From Agapetus fuscipes (lineage: Eukaryota > Arthropoda > Insecta > Trichoptera > Glossosomatidae): a stretch of DNA of 64,000 nt. Made by a program: the position numbers and the translations under genes. Positions 41,697-52,262 of this stretch are shown in pieces. Positions within the stretch are counted from its first letter, which is position 1, and each line of letters starts with the position of its first letter. Location: NCBI GenBank assembly GCA_951799405.1, contig OX637339.1, positions 7,378,001 through 7,442,000 of the forward strand, given 5' to 3'. The notes below the pieces were generated by a model. It saw nothing but the letters and a program-made list of their open reading frames with translations. It was not told where the DNA came from and did not search any database.

Positions 41697-41851
41697 CCTT
41701 GACTTAAAGGTTGGTATGCGGCTGACCACCCATGTTGTAGAAAATGGTTCACGTTGCCAATGTCACCCCTGTTTCAGAGAAGGTCCGCAGGGGCTGCAGA
41801 GTGTATGTTCATTTGAGATTCGGGTTTTTTCATTGGAAGAGGAAGGCATTG
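41697..41851 (+). repeat. Rep-B, 3' side missing
   Basis: From GCTCCTTGACTTAAAGG to ATTCGGGTTTTTTCATTGG, then it switches to Rep-A on the opposite strand. Confidence 0.82.
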
Positions 41852-42047
41852 AAGTGTTCTTAGCTCCCGAGGCGGCTGGTACTTATTCCTTGGGAAGCTT
41901 GAGTAAATCTTGTCAGACTTTTATTTTGGGGTTTGAAATAAACCCGAAACCGGAAATAATTTCTGACACCCTTGCCCCCGTGGGATTCCAACCCGAGCTC
42001 ACTGCACGGAATGCAAGCACTCTATCAACTGAGCTATCCACCGCACG
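41852..42047 (-). repeat. Rep-A, 3' end missing
   Basis: Minus-strand copy: GCTCCCGAGGCGGCTGG, CCCGAAACCGGAAATAATTT, AACCCGAGCTC and AACTGAGCTATCCACCGCAC, a well-kept tRNA-like head. Confidence 0.85.
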
Positions 42048-42769
42048 ATGGCAATAATAAAAGGAATAAAGAAATTTTATCAATCAGATAATTTCGAAGC
42101 ATTGTGAATTGAGCTTCGTGAAAGCAGAAGGGTGTCTTATCAGCTTGGAAATTGGTTTTCCATTAGGCACAAAACCTCGAAAGACATTTCTTTTCTATCA
42201 CACCAAACTGTCTGACCTCTTCTCCATTCATCAATAATCGCCTCTTATCTAGCGACGACTTTAGGGAAGACTGAAGCGCTATTCTGCTAAATTCCTTACA
42301 CTTTGGATGTCAATCCTAGTCGGAGCTTGCTAGCGCTTGCGAAAGAACTCTTAAGATAAAAATCACAGTGTTCCTTCCTTTTGGACACAAATCGCCAACC
42401 GTCGCCTTAAGGTCGCAATTTTTTTTGCAGAAAAGCGATTCAAAGTGAACCATTACTTACCGGGAATCATTTCAAAAGCTTTGATATACCTACATATTAA
42501 ATATAAATATTATCCAAGAAAAAAGTACTTGCCTTTATTTATTTTTGGCTCGTTTATGTTGAATTTTTGAACTGTTTTCAAAAAAATAGATTAATTTTAG
42601 TTGAAATTATGTTAACATGTATAATCGCAAACTCACATGAATCTTTCATGTTATCATATTTTTGGAACTTATATAAATTATGCGTAGACGAAACTGTTTA
42701 TTTGTCTTTGGACAGACAGCGCTGGCAGCGGTTATTTAAAGCGGCCTAGATATTGTGATAAAAAAATAA
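42048..42769. other. No gene or repeat recognised
   Basis: Mixed AT-rich sequence without coding signal. Confidence 0.45.
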
Positions 42770-42771
42770 GA

Positions 42772-43020
42772 GTCGATGGCTTAATGGTATGGCACTTGTG
42801 TTCATCCAAGAAAGCTTAAATCCCCCCCCCCCCACTCTTCCCAACCCTCTTCAAAAGATACCAAACTTTTTCCCGTTTTTGTGTTATTGAAAACCAAAAA
42901 TCAAAATACCGGCAAGGTTTACTTGGTCTTCACTTAGTAATGAGACCCTGATCCTTTGAAAGTGGAATGGTTGGTGTCAGCCTCCTAATCTATGAAAACA
43001 TAAAGATTCTCTCTGCTTCC
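42772..43020 (+). repeat. Rep-A, strongly diverged
   Basis: The head GTCGATGGCTTAATGG is decayed and a C-run (42823-42833) replaces the B-box area. AATACCGGCAAGGTTTACTT and GAAAGTGGAATGGTTGG confirm the family. Confidence 0.62.
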
Positions 43021-43059
43021 TTCGTTGCTTTGCCTTAAAAGCAAAAAAAAAAACAAAAA

Positions 43060-43330
43060 AAACCATCTCTTACTCTTAAGCAAAGCATTAACAAATGGGA
43101 TAACTTACATCTCTAAACGATGTAAAGAAAAAAATAACGGAATACATACCTCTTAGTATTCCGTTAATAAATACCTCCTAGAAAAGCAAAGAAAAAACGG
43201 GGTAGTATCCTTTACCTCCCGAATCAAAGTACAAAAGGGGTAACTTGCCTCCACGGGAAGCAAAAAAAAAAGATGGGGTAACTTCTCTCCCGAAAGCAAA
43301 GCAAAGAAAAAAACCGGTTAAGGAGGGGGT
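43060..43330. repeat. Degenerate tandem array
   Basis: Irregular units of about 55-65 bp built on AAGCAAAG(C)AAAAAA plus GGGGTAACTT and CCTCCCG occur four to five times, ending in a G-rich stretch. Confidence 0.55.
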
Positions 43331-43703
43331 GGGGGTGGGAGAAGACCTTGATGTGTCAGGCATGTTTATGTAAAAGTTTTTCATTAAATTTTCATGGAAA
43401 CCTAATGCCCCAGAAAGGGTTTCCTTTATTTTCCCTTCGCACAGCTTTTAAACTTCTTATTTGTCAGCTCGTTCAGGTGATTTAGTCAAGGATGCGATGT
43501 TTTATTTTCAAACCCGAATGAGAAACGACTTTTAAAGGTAATTTTGGAATAAAGGCTGTTTTGCGTGAATTGAAACTTCTTGAAAGGTTTGTTTTTTATG
43601 TAGTTTTTTCCGAGCAATTCAACGGTTCTGTACATTTGCAATGTTTTTTTTTATGAACAACTCTTAAATATTATTTTTATTATTATGTCTTGTTTTAATG
43701 TCA

Positions 43704-43940
43704 GAGCCTGTTGCACCAACCTCCAATCAATATTTTATTGACAAATCAAATTTGATTGCTTCATTCTGGTAAGGCCCTCGGTTAAATATTCGGAAGTGGG
43801 TAAAAATATGATGGAAGTTGAACAGGAAATATAATGTACATCAGCTGATTTACGTGTATGCAACCAAATGCTTGATTTGAAAGGTTGAAATCACACCTAA
43901 TTTTGATTTTTGTCTGATTGGAGCTTGGTGCAACAGGCCC
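43704..43940. mobile_element. MITE, GGGCCTGTTGCACC family, copy 1
   Basis: 237 bp. The left end GAGCCTGTTGCACCAA and right end TTGGTGCAACAGGCCC are inverted repeats extending to about 25 bp with mismatches (CTCCAATCA / TGATTGGAG). No coding capacity. The target duplication is unclear. Its interior aligns with the split copy at 56.1 kb in reverse orientation. Confidence 0.78.
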
Positions 43941-43984
43941 GAATTCTTACGTGTGCTTGTAAGATATCCCATAAGTAGACAATC

Positions 43985-44290
43985 ATTTGGGAGAAAACCT
44001 TACACATACTATAAAAAATGGTTCACTTTTCCAATATCATCGCTGTTTTCAGGAACAGTCGGTAATAGTTCCAGGGTTGATGTTCATTTGGGATTTGGAA
44101 AGTTGGAAAAATGGTTGATATTTCCATTTACATCCTTACTTTAGGGAAAGTCAGCTGGATTAGCAAGATTCATTTAAGGTTTTCATCTTATTGTAAGAGC
44201 AAATGTAACATGTTTAAGCGGGAACTTACAAGTGTCTGCTTGTAAGGGTGCATTTCATGTTAGTTTTAAATGTGAATATATATTAACAAT
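43985..44290 (+). repeat. Rep-B, strongly diverged
   Basis: ACACATACTATAAAAAATGG, CACTTTTCCAATATCATCGC and ACAAGTGTCTGCTTGTAAGG. A duplicated internal section (TTGGAAAG/TTGGAAAA) lengthens it. Confidence 0.6.
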
Positions 44291-45086
44291 TTGATATTCA
44301 ATATTGATTACTATCAAATACCTCAACGAAATTTTAATTCAACTCGAATAAAGCAATATATTATATTTTGTAAAAGTGAACGGATTTGTGTTTTGAAATT
44401 GTAAATATTCGATTTAAATCAATAATGTATTTTTTTTTACATTGTTAAGATTTACTATGGTCTACAATTGATTCAAAATAACATTCTTAAAACCCCATTT
44501 TGAATTGAAGTTGTCTAGACGTAGTCACTTTATGAGGTCAAATGAAATTTGTGAGATCACATACAAAGTCAAAAGTATTTTTGAGAAAAACGCCTTCAAA
44601 TTTATTGTGTACAAAGTCAGACTTATTTGTTGCTAAAATAAATGTTTATTGCTCTGAAATAAACCACTTTAAAGCAATTTATTTCATACATTTACAGGTT
44701 CATCGTAACGTTATAGAAGTTTGTAAGTTTTGTAAAAAAATAATCAATGTCAATTTTTTTACATTTCATTTAGACTTATCGCTCGCTTATCAATGACCAA
44801 TTGTGAATCCTGCCTGCCCTACGCAAAGTTCGAATTATGTCCCGGAACTGAAGAAGAGTCTAGAGTTCATTATAGCAAGTCTAGATTTTTCAACGTTTAT
44901 TCTAGCGAGCTCAAGTACGTGATAGGAAGCTTTCGCACCCTTTTCTTAGTGGCAATAATTATTTCATATCAAAATACAATTAATAACTGGTCGATTTAAA
45001 ATTAAAAAAAGATTAAAATAGACAATCAAAAGTGTTGATTGTTAATGATTAATGTTTTAGTTTAATTCATAATTAATTATTATATT
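44291..45086. other. No gene or repeat recognised
   Basis: Frames of 84 and 68 codons overlap end to start at 44,793-44,796 on +. The second (TNCESCLPYAKFELCPG) is not recognisable, and I do not call it a gene. Confidence 0.4.
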
Positions 45087-45355
45087 GTCCAATCGATAGC
45101 TCAAATGGTACAGTGCTTGCATTTCATTTTGAGAACACGAGTTTGACTCCCACCGAGGGTATATATATTTTTTTCTCATTTCAGTGTTCATTTCAAACTC
45201 AAAATATCTTTCATAATAAACGAGTACCAACCTCCTCGTGAGCAGGGAAACCCCCATTTCAATTGAAGTGGTTGGCGTAGTGTCTGCCCCCTTGCCAGTA
45301 AAAATAGGTTCTACCCGCTACATGCGACACTTTATGTGCAGCTTATTTGCGTTTT
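45087..45355 (+). repeat. Rep-A
   Basis: TCCAATCGATAGCTCAAATG head, CCACCGAGGGT, the CATTTCAATTGAAGTGG centre and a shortened 3' end (the CCCCTTCGGGG hairpin is lost). Confidence 0.82.
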
Positions 45356-45426
45356 TTGTATAGAATAGAGGTTTTTGTGGGAACTACCGAACCAAAAAAA
45401 AAAAAAAACAAAGACCCAAACTGCTC

Positions 45427-45460
45427 CTGAAGATGCCTCATTGGGCGAAAATGTTCGAGC
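45427..45460 (+). ncRNA. Hammerhead-ribozyme-like motif
   Basis: CTGAAGA, T, GCC, five-base loop, GGGC, then GAAA and ATGTTCGAGC. All CUGANGA/GAAA core bases are kept. The stem II pairing is GCC/GGC. It is followed by GTGAATTAAAACTATG and, at 45,525-45,548, GGACTTTCACTGTGTTCACC, as in the 20.0 kb relative. The T insertion before stem II is a concern for activity. Confidence 0.45.
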
Positions 45461-45547
45461 ACAAAAAATAAATAAAAAAGTGAATTAAAACTATGTTTTA
45501 CCCATTTGAATTTTTAACTAATTAAAAATGGACTTTCACTGTGTTCA

Positions 45548-45815
45548 CCTTGACTTATAGGTTGTTATGCGGCTGACCACCCATACTGTAAAAAATTGGT
45601 TCACTTTGCCAATGTCACCCCTGTTTCAGGGAAGGACGGCAAGAGTTGCAAGGCTTATGTTCATTTGAGATTGGGTTTTTATATTGTAGGTCCACATGCG
45701 GCATGTGTTAGCGCGAAATTATACATATCTGCTTGTGGGAATGCATTTAATATAAATCTTAAATGATATATATCTTTGCAGCTTAGAATAGATTAAATTA
45801 GATTAGACTGTGTTA
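45548..45815 (+). repeat. Rep-B, full length, young subfamily
   Basis: CCTTGACTTATAGGTTG to a (GATTA)n-type tail (ATAGATTAAATTAGATTAG). Almost the same as 15.0 and 62.3 kb from GGTTCACTTTGCC onward. Confidence 0.9.
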
Positions 45816-46080
45816 ATAAATCCACCCTACAAAATATATCTTATACCTTTATAATACTTTAATACTTTAATCAGGGAAGAAAGATTCTGGGAGAAAATAA
45901 AGTACCCAGTTTTCTGTTATTTGTTTTACCTTGAAAAGAATCAATTTGTTTGTTGCTTATTTTGTTTTTTTTGCTTGAAAAGTGAAGACGTCATTATGAC
46001 GTTGGTTTCTCCAATTTTGTTGAGAAGGAAAGGTGAATGTACCTTGCATGCTCGATACTTTTCAATTACTAAGAATATTC

Positions 46081-46150
46081 GGAGAAATTTGAAGGTATTT
46101 GGAGAAACTCGGAGACATTTGGAGAAACTCGGAGAGATTTGGAGAAACTA
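46081..46150. repeat. 20 bp minisatellite
   Basis: GGAGAAACTCGGAGACATTT in about 3.5 units (46081-46100 diverged, 46101-46120, 46121-46140, partial). Confidence 0.85.
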
Positions 46151-46710
46151 TTTGGGGAAATTTAGAGATATCTTTGCCGTGAAATGACGCTGTTTGGCGT
46201 CAGGAACAGATAGGAGGGCGAAGGAAAGAACGAGGATATAAGCGGAAAGAATTCCTTGCTGAAATAATAAAACGCGTCTGCTGGAAATGATACGAAACTT
46301 GAAGCAGAAATTGTATAAATATACTACTAAAAGTATGATAATTCCTTACTTATTGTCAAAAAAATGTACTCTTGTAATGATATTTTATATGATTTATTTA
46401 AATTTTATACATGATAAAAGAACGCCGTATTTTTGAGTGTAACACCTTAAAGTCCCTCCTTATCACGAATGTGATACCTAATAAATTGCACAGAATCTGC
46501 ACTCGACTTTCTTGCAAAAATTAACCCACTGTATGACGTATGTAAAGCTATAATCATCTACCAGCTTATGCAGTTTCAATGAAAATATAATATATCGATA
46601 ATAAATCAATTTTATTCCACGGCGGTGTGTACCTGCATACCCGTGCGAGTATGGAAATAGCCATATAAATTCTTAAGTGAATAAAAAATATTTGGATGAT
46701 TTATTTGGTG
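46151..46710. other. No gene or repeat recognised
   Basis: AT-rich, no coding signal. Confidence 0.45.
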
Positions 46711-46748
46711 AGCGCCGTTTTGTGTGAATCACACCTCAAGAGTCCTCT
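46711..46748 (-). repeat. LINE 3' stem-loop end
   Basis: On minus: CTTGAGGTGTGATTCACACA then AAACGGCGCT. It has a perfect GTGTGA/TCACAC inner stem and no attached coding sequence. Confidence 0.65.
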
Positions 46749-46799
46749 GCGAGGTTGGTCTTCTCTGGAAAAAGCGCCAATTACACAACAAAGATCCTC

Positions 46800-47715
46800 G
46801 ACTCATAGGTTGGTATGAAGCTGATTTCTATACTGTACTGTACTGTATCCTGCCACCGTTTCATTAGGGGTGGCCGGTACCTCCGCAGATGCGCCTCCAC
46901 TTTTTGCTGTCATCACCTTTTTCATACATACTCTTCTTTTATTCTCACTCTGCAGGATCCATTCTTTCGCAATCTCACCTATTTGGTCTAAGCATTCTTT
47001 CCTCAGCCTTCACCTTCCACGCTTTCCTCTGACATTTCCTTTGTACACTTTCTTCGTTAGTTGTTCATCATCCATTCTTTCAAGATGTCTGAACCATCTC
47101 ATCGTACTTTTTTGTACTTTCATTCTCATATTCTCTTTTATACCACACTCGTTCATCACTCAAGCAGTACGTACTCTATTACTCAGTGTCTTTCCAGCCA
47201 TTGCTCTCAGGTAAGCCATTTCAACCGTACTTACATACTTTACTCAGCTCACATTCATTAAGCCTCACTTCCACCAACCAATATGCCATTGTGGACCGCC
47301 GATCTCATATTCTTCGTAAGTTTCCTATTTCTTGCAATTCTTCCAATCGTTTCCATTACACTTCTTCCTCTACTAGCGCACTTTTCCAATTATTTCGTCA
47401 ATTTCGCATTCGACTCAAACTTGCTTCCCAGATAATCAAATTCTTTCACGACCTCCACTCTTTTTTCATTCAGTCTTATCTCAATTTTCTCGCATTTTTC
47501 AGTCCTCCCAAAGTGTAAAAAATAATTCACATTGTTAATGTCACCCCTGTTTCAAGGAAGGTCGGCAAGAGTTGCAGGTTTTATGTTCATTTGAGATTTG
47601 GTTTTAATTTGTAAGTACAAATTCAGCATTCGTAAGCGCGAACTTACACGTACCTGTTTGTGGGCATGCATTTCATATTAGTTTTGAATGTTTATATTTC
47701 ATTGCAACTTATATT
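46800..47715 (+). repeat. Rep-B split by a LINE fragment
   Basis: The Rep-B 5' part (CGACTCATAGGTTGGTATG to ACTGTACTGTA) ends near 46850. The rest resumes near 47515 (TAAAAAATAATTCACATTG) and runs to ACTTATATTCTAGATT. Confidence 0.75.
46862..47515 (-). pseudogene. LINE C-terminal fragment
   Basis: On minus: MRWFRHLERMDDEQLTKKVY, KGNVRGKRGR, a stop, then DQIGEIAKEWILQSENKRRV and CMKKVM. The W.GH.ERM....+.K+.Y.....G.R.RGRP pattern is a common LINE protein ending. Upstream sequence to 47,515 is probably the same element, in decayed frames. Inactive. Confidence 0.7.
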
Positions 47716-47859
47716 CTAGATTATTATAAATGGTCATTGAACCCTTCTGTATGCAAACTAGGACTTTGTATGGTGGGTAAACTTTTTAGTTATATTTTGA
47801 AAAAGTAACGACTGATTATTATTGGTATTTATAAAATTTTAAGAATGGCAGCCTTTTAT

Positions 47860-48910
47860 CTATTTTTAACCCTTTGACTACCAAGAAAATTGCTAATACA
47901 TTTTGTATGGAAAATTTTCACTTTGTATGGCGGCTATACTTTTGATTCACTTTTTGGAAAAAGTAATGATGGCAATATATAGGTTATTATTATTGTTTTT
48001 TTATTAACCCTCTAACTGCCGAGAATTTTTCCATTATTTTTTTCTTTTATATGGCAACTCCCTAAACCGAGATTATGATGAAGAAATTATCATAATTATT
48101 AGATAGCACTATAATATAAATGGATTCACAAAAAAATTAAGAAAAATCGTCGGAGCCGTTTTTGAGAAAATCGCATTTTAAACTTTCAGCTCTTCGGAAG
48201 CCATCTTGAATTTTCAAACAAGTAAAAAAAAATGATTACGAATTAAAGTAATAAGCTTGTTCTTTCTATCAAATCTAAAACAAATTTAAATATCTTGCAT
48301 TTTAATAGGTTTTTGTAATATTTTCGATTTAAAATTTCAGGTCGTGTAAACGGTGCTTCATATTTATTTTTTCAAAAAATTTTTTTGTAAATTTGTAGAA
48401 ATTTATGTTGTTCATAATATTGTAGAACATTATATTTTTGTTGACCCCTTAACTTTCGAGAAAATCACAATCGTTTGTTTTTTTCATATGACAGCCCATA
48501 GACACAGATTAGTAAGAGTGTTGTGATAACTAATTTATTAAGTTGAAAAATAATTATTGGCAACTCTGAAAATTTAAGAAAAATTCTTGGAGCCGTTTTT
48601 GAGAAAAGTGCAATTTAATGTTTTTTTTGTATCGCAGCCATCTTGAATTTTCAAGTTGGTGTAATGCCATGTTATTCATACTTAATACATGTCCAAAAAA
48701 GTTGATAAAGCCAAAATTTGGTATCTCTAGGTCTTATACTTTGGAAAGTGACACACACATAGACATACATACATACATACATACAGACGGACGTTTTTGA
48801 AAGATAGTGTTTTTTGGCATGTCCTGCACCAGGACAACTCATTTCCGTGAAAACCTCGAAAAAATTTTTTCACACCAAATCATAACTTTCTTTTATAGCC
48901 TTCGGCTATA
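47860..48910. repeat. Unclassified repeat with diverged direct duplication
   Basis: Two related halves offset by about 437 bp share GGAGCCGTTTTTGAGAAAA and GCCATCTTGAATTTTCAA. The right end has (CATA)n at 48,764-48,782, CCTGCACCAGGACAACTCA and a terminal hairpin CTTTCTTTTATAGCC / GGCTATAGCAAGAAAG. No coding frame. Confidence 0.5.
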
Positions 48911-48976
48911 GCAAGAAAGTAAAAAATGTGCACTTTTATTACTCCGACGTACTGGAGAATGATAGAAATACTTCAT

Positions 48977-49232
48977 AATCGATAGCTCAGTTAGTAGAAT
49001 TCTTGCATTCCATGCCTAGAGCTAGAGTTCGAACCCCACCAAGGGTGTCAGAAATGATTATTTTTTTCGGTGTTTATTTCAAACCCAAAATAAAATACCG
49101 GCATGGTTTACTCAGCTTTCACGAGAAATGAGTACCAGCTCCCTCGAAATTTAATAGGTCCCACTCGTCACATGCGATCCCTTCGGTAGGAACGCGGCAA
49201 GGAAGTAACACTATATGTGTAGCTAAGTTGCG
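48977..49232 (+). repeat. Rep-A with central deletion
   Basis: A good head (CGATAGCTCAGTTAGTAG, B box GTTCGAACCCC). The ACTTCAACTGAAGTGG centre is deleted between TCCCTCGAAA and TTTAATAGGTCC. It ends TATATGTGTAGC. Confidence 0.85.
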
Positions 49233-50852
49233 TTTGTTTTTTTTTACAAATTGCAGTTGCAAATTCCCTCTGTTTAAATCTGTTTTTTTTTTATTATCTA
49301 CTTGCTTAAAATTTTACCATCACAATAAAAGTACCTATGTATACAGCACTTAATTAAACGCGCTAGCTCCGTCATTTATTTTTACGTACCTACATATTTC
49401 GTCAAACTAACAATACTTAGTTTACTTCTTTTTAAGGAGAATTCACCTTTGTATTGCGGATATTCTGAAATTTTATTTAAAAAGGCTACAAGTATACAGT
49501 ATAAAGTTATTTTCATACCAAATATGTAAGGAAACTGAAACATTACGCCAATGGGGAGTTTTTGTTTCTGAACATTTGTGATAAACAGCGATGGTTGTGT
49601 TTTAATAAAAGAGAAGTGTTTGAAGACTGCCAGAAGTAAAAATGTATCGGATTTCAATTCTTATTTTACAACTTTCGTATCGGAAGGTGCAGAGATAAAT
49701 TTATACGAGACTCAGCTCGTTTTAGTAACGAAAAATTTGCTGAGAAGATGTACTAACTTTTTTTATTCTTGGAAATCGTCCGTAGTGAAAAAAAACTGAA
49801 TTCAATTTGTGGTCGTTTTATTTGTTTTCAATTTAGACTGTCAAGATATTTTATTGAAATTTTCTTTTAAAGTCGATTTATGCATCGCCTAATATAAAAA
49901 AGTAACGGACCAAATGAGGCAATCTAGAGCATTTTATAAAATAAGATAAATGTATGAAAATTAAGATATTTATCTAATTTCGAGAAAAAAACCCCTCGAT
50001 CGCCGTCTTTGATACTTTATGACTAATAATAAAAGCCTGAACAATTTATGAAATTCAAAAAATCTTTATTTTTCTTACTGAAAGTTAATTTTTTTTTTAG
50101 CTTTAAAGAACAATGAAATTTTGTATAACTGACGGAATTGTTTGTATTTTTTTGACAATTCATAGTTTGAATAAACAGTTTTACAAAAAAATACCCTAAA
50201 ATCTCTTTATCAATACTTAAAATGAAAAAATGTATCTTATTTTTTTTATTTTAACTTAATTTAAAAATAATAAGTAAAATACTTTTCACAAAACCGATCT
50301 TTACTTTTACGACTATTTCGTATACAATGACAAGCGCTTTCGATTGCTATCTGTTCATTGTCAGGATCTTCTCCTGTTAATAAAAAAAAGGTTTTTAACT
50401 TAAAAAAAGGTGACAGCTTTTAGATGGAAGGAGATCTGGGTACAAACAATTTATGGAAAGCAGGTTAAAACTTTAACAAGACAAAAAGTTTAACAAAGTT
50501 AAACGGGTCACAATGTTGTTAAATAATTAAGCATTGTTAAAAAAAGGAAAACCGGAAACAATATCATAAACTCAATTTGCCTGTTAAACTTGCTGTAATT
50601 ATGCAAGTTTACTTTTGTTACTCTTGTTTCTAATTTGTAAAGTTAGGAGCATGATATTCCAAAGCAGGGATGTTATGGGAATCCGAATCCGAAACCGAAA
50701 CTTAAGTATATCCGAAAATCAAAAAATATCCGTAACCGAAACCGATATAAAAGTTATATTGAATAATGTATTCATTGTACTGATTGACGTCAGTCACATC
50801 AGACTGTGGAGGCATTTAACCAACCAACCAAAACTAAAACCAGCATTGTCAG
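49233..50852. other. No gene recognised
   Basis: AT-rich. On minus at about 50,300-50,370, GAGAAGATCC, ATAGCAATCGAAAGCGC resembles a degraded hammerhead-like carrier, but I would not annotate it. The frames here are unremarkable. Confidence 0.4.
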
Positions 50853-50955
50853 AGTCGATAGCTCAGATGGTAGAGTGCTTGCATTTCATGCCGAGAGCTC
50901 GGGTTTGAATCCCACCGAGGGTGTTAGAAATAATTTCTCGTTTCGAGGTTTATAT
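50853..50955 (+). repeat. Rep-A head only
   Basis: GTCGATAGCTCAGATGGTAG and GGGTTTGAATCCCACCGAGG well kept; truncated after TTTCGAGGTTTAT. Confidence 0.85.
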
Positions 50956-51899
50956 ACTGTATTTGCATTTTTAAGGGAAAATCTATGCTAATCACTCATG
51001 TAACTGATAGCAAAACTAAATGATAGCCTAAACATTAAGTCAATAATTTTATGTTCTTACTCGTGGGTGTTTTACTTTCACAGTTGCAAAAAAAGTAATA
51101 TCCGAAGCAAAACTATCCAATACCAGTAGATATCCGAAATAAATCAATATCCGTATGCGAAACCGAAACCAAAAAAATATTATTTCCATATCCGTACCCG
51201 TATCTACATCCGAACATTCATCTACATAACATCCTTACTCCAAAGTCTGTGACTTAGTGAAAGCCCTCCCTTAAAGGTAATTTTTAATTAAGTGGAGATG
51301 TTTTTCTGACAGGGATGTTTTCGAGAAAAGTTTTGCGTCGTCATGACAACCGTTGAGAGGCCTCCAAAGTTCCTTATTTGAAAAATATTTTACCAATCAT
51401 GTTTTTTGAAATCTACAGTTCAATTTGATTATTTGAGCAGTGATGAAAGTAAACAGTTAGAAAATAGACAAACTTGCATTTTTTTTTCACGGCAGGCAAA
51501 CGTCATACTTATATGGGAATTTGATCCTTAGTAAACGATAACAAAAAAAGCCTTTTCCATGACAAACCGGACGCGTGATGTAGCAGTTTTGTCCATGTCA
51601 ATTCTTACGTGGACTTCATTCAAAGTTTTTGAGATGAGTCAAGCATGAAAGAGGAAATATTGAATTGATCAAATAAGCAAGAAATTGAGCAGTGAAGATA
51701 ATAAGTACTGAAAAATGAAGAGAAAAAAAAAGATGAACCTCAAGAGCCTTCTGCAAGCTTAGACGTCACTATTGAACACGCTGATTCTCAAGTACCTAAT
51801 ACCCTTTTGCTTCAAGGTTAGATGGACTCGACTTGGTGACCGGTCTTTTGTAAAAGCAGATGAAGATTTCAACCCAGCGAAGGACTCAAAATGGTTACA
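50956..51899. other. No gene recognised
   Basis: ATCCGAAA and CCGAAACCGA motifs recur at 50.68-50.75 and 51.10-51.22 kb on both sides of the Rep-A head, as if it split an ATCCGTAACCGAAAC-type low-complexity tract. Confidence 0.45.
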
Positions 51900-52262
51900 T
51901 ATTTTTTAGGAATTCTATGCGGAAGACTTCATAGATTTCAGATAATCTAAAGCTGTATGACACTTGCTGGAGTGCCACAGAAGTGTGGAGGGATGTGATC
52001 TTTTGTAGCAGGGCTGTTAGCTGCGTAGTGTGGTGTTGCCTTTGTTATGAGTCACTGAAAAGAAGGGACGATTGGTTTAGAATAAAACGGGATTAAATTG
52101 AGGGAGTACAGATACCGGAAGCTCGTTGCATAAACGGGCAGTTTGGCAAAGAAATGATTCGTGAAAACAACAAGTTCTTCTATTTTGATGTCAACTGCAA
52201 AGGAATGAATGTGAGACGTTCTGCGAGTTGCCCTTGCTCTGACGAGAGGAAAAGGTATATAA
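51900..52262 (-). pseudogene. Jockey/CR1-like LINE C-terminal fragment
   Basis: On minus: FPLVRARATRRTSHIHSFAV then, after a frameshift, ESFLCQTARLCNELPVSVLP and QFNPVLF. The R...F.VD/VP....SF..+TARL.N.LP pattern is a typical LINE C-terminal block. It continues into the same tail as at 17.5 kb. Confidence 0.6.

Noticed and set aside
46870..47518. Plus-strand frames of 114, 66 and 110 codons
   Set aside because: They are antisense to a LINE C-terminal coding fragment, which gives them their Ser/Phe/His-rich look.
50295..50372. Hammerhead candidate on minus (GAGAAGATCC .. ATCGAAAGC)
   Set aside because: No CUGANGA and no convincing stem II. At most a decayed relative.
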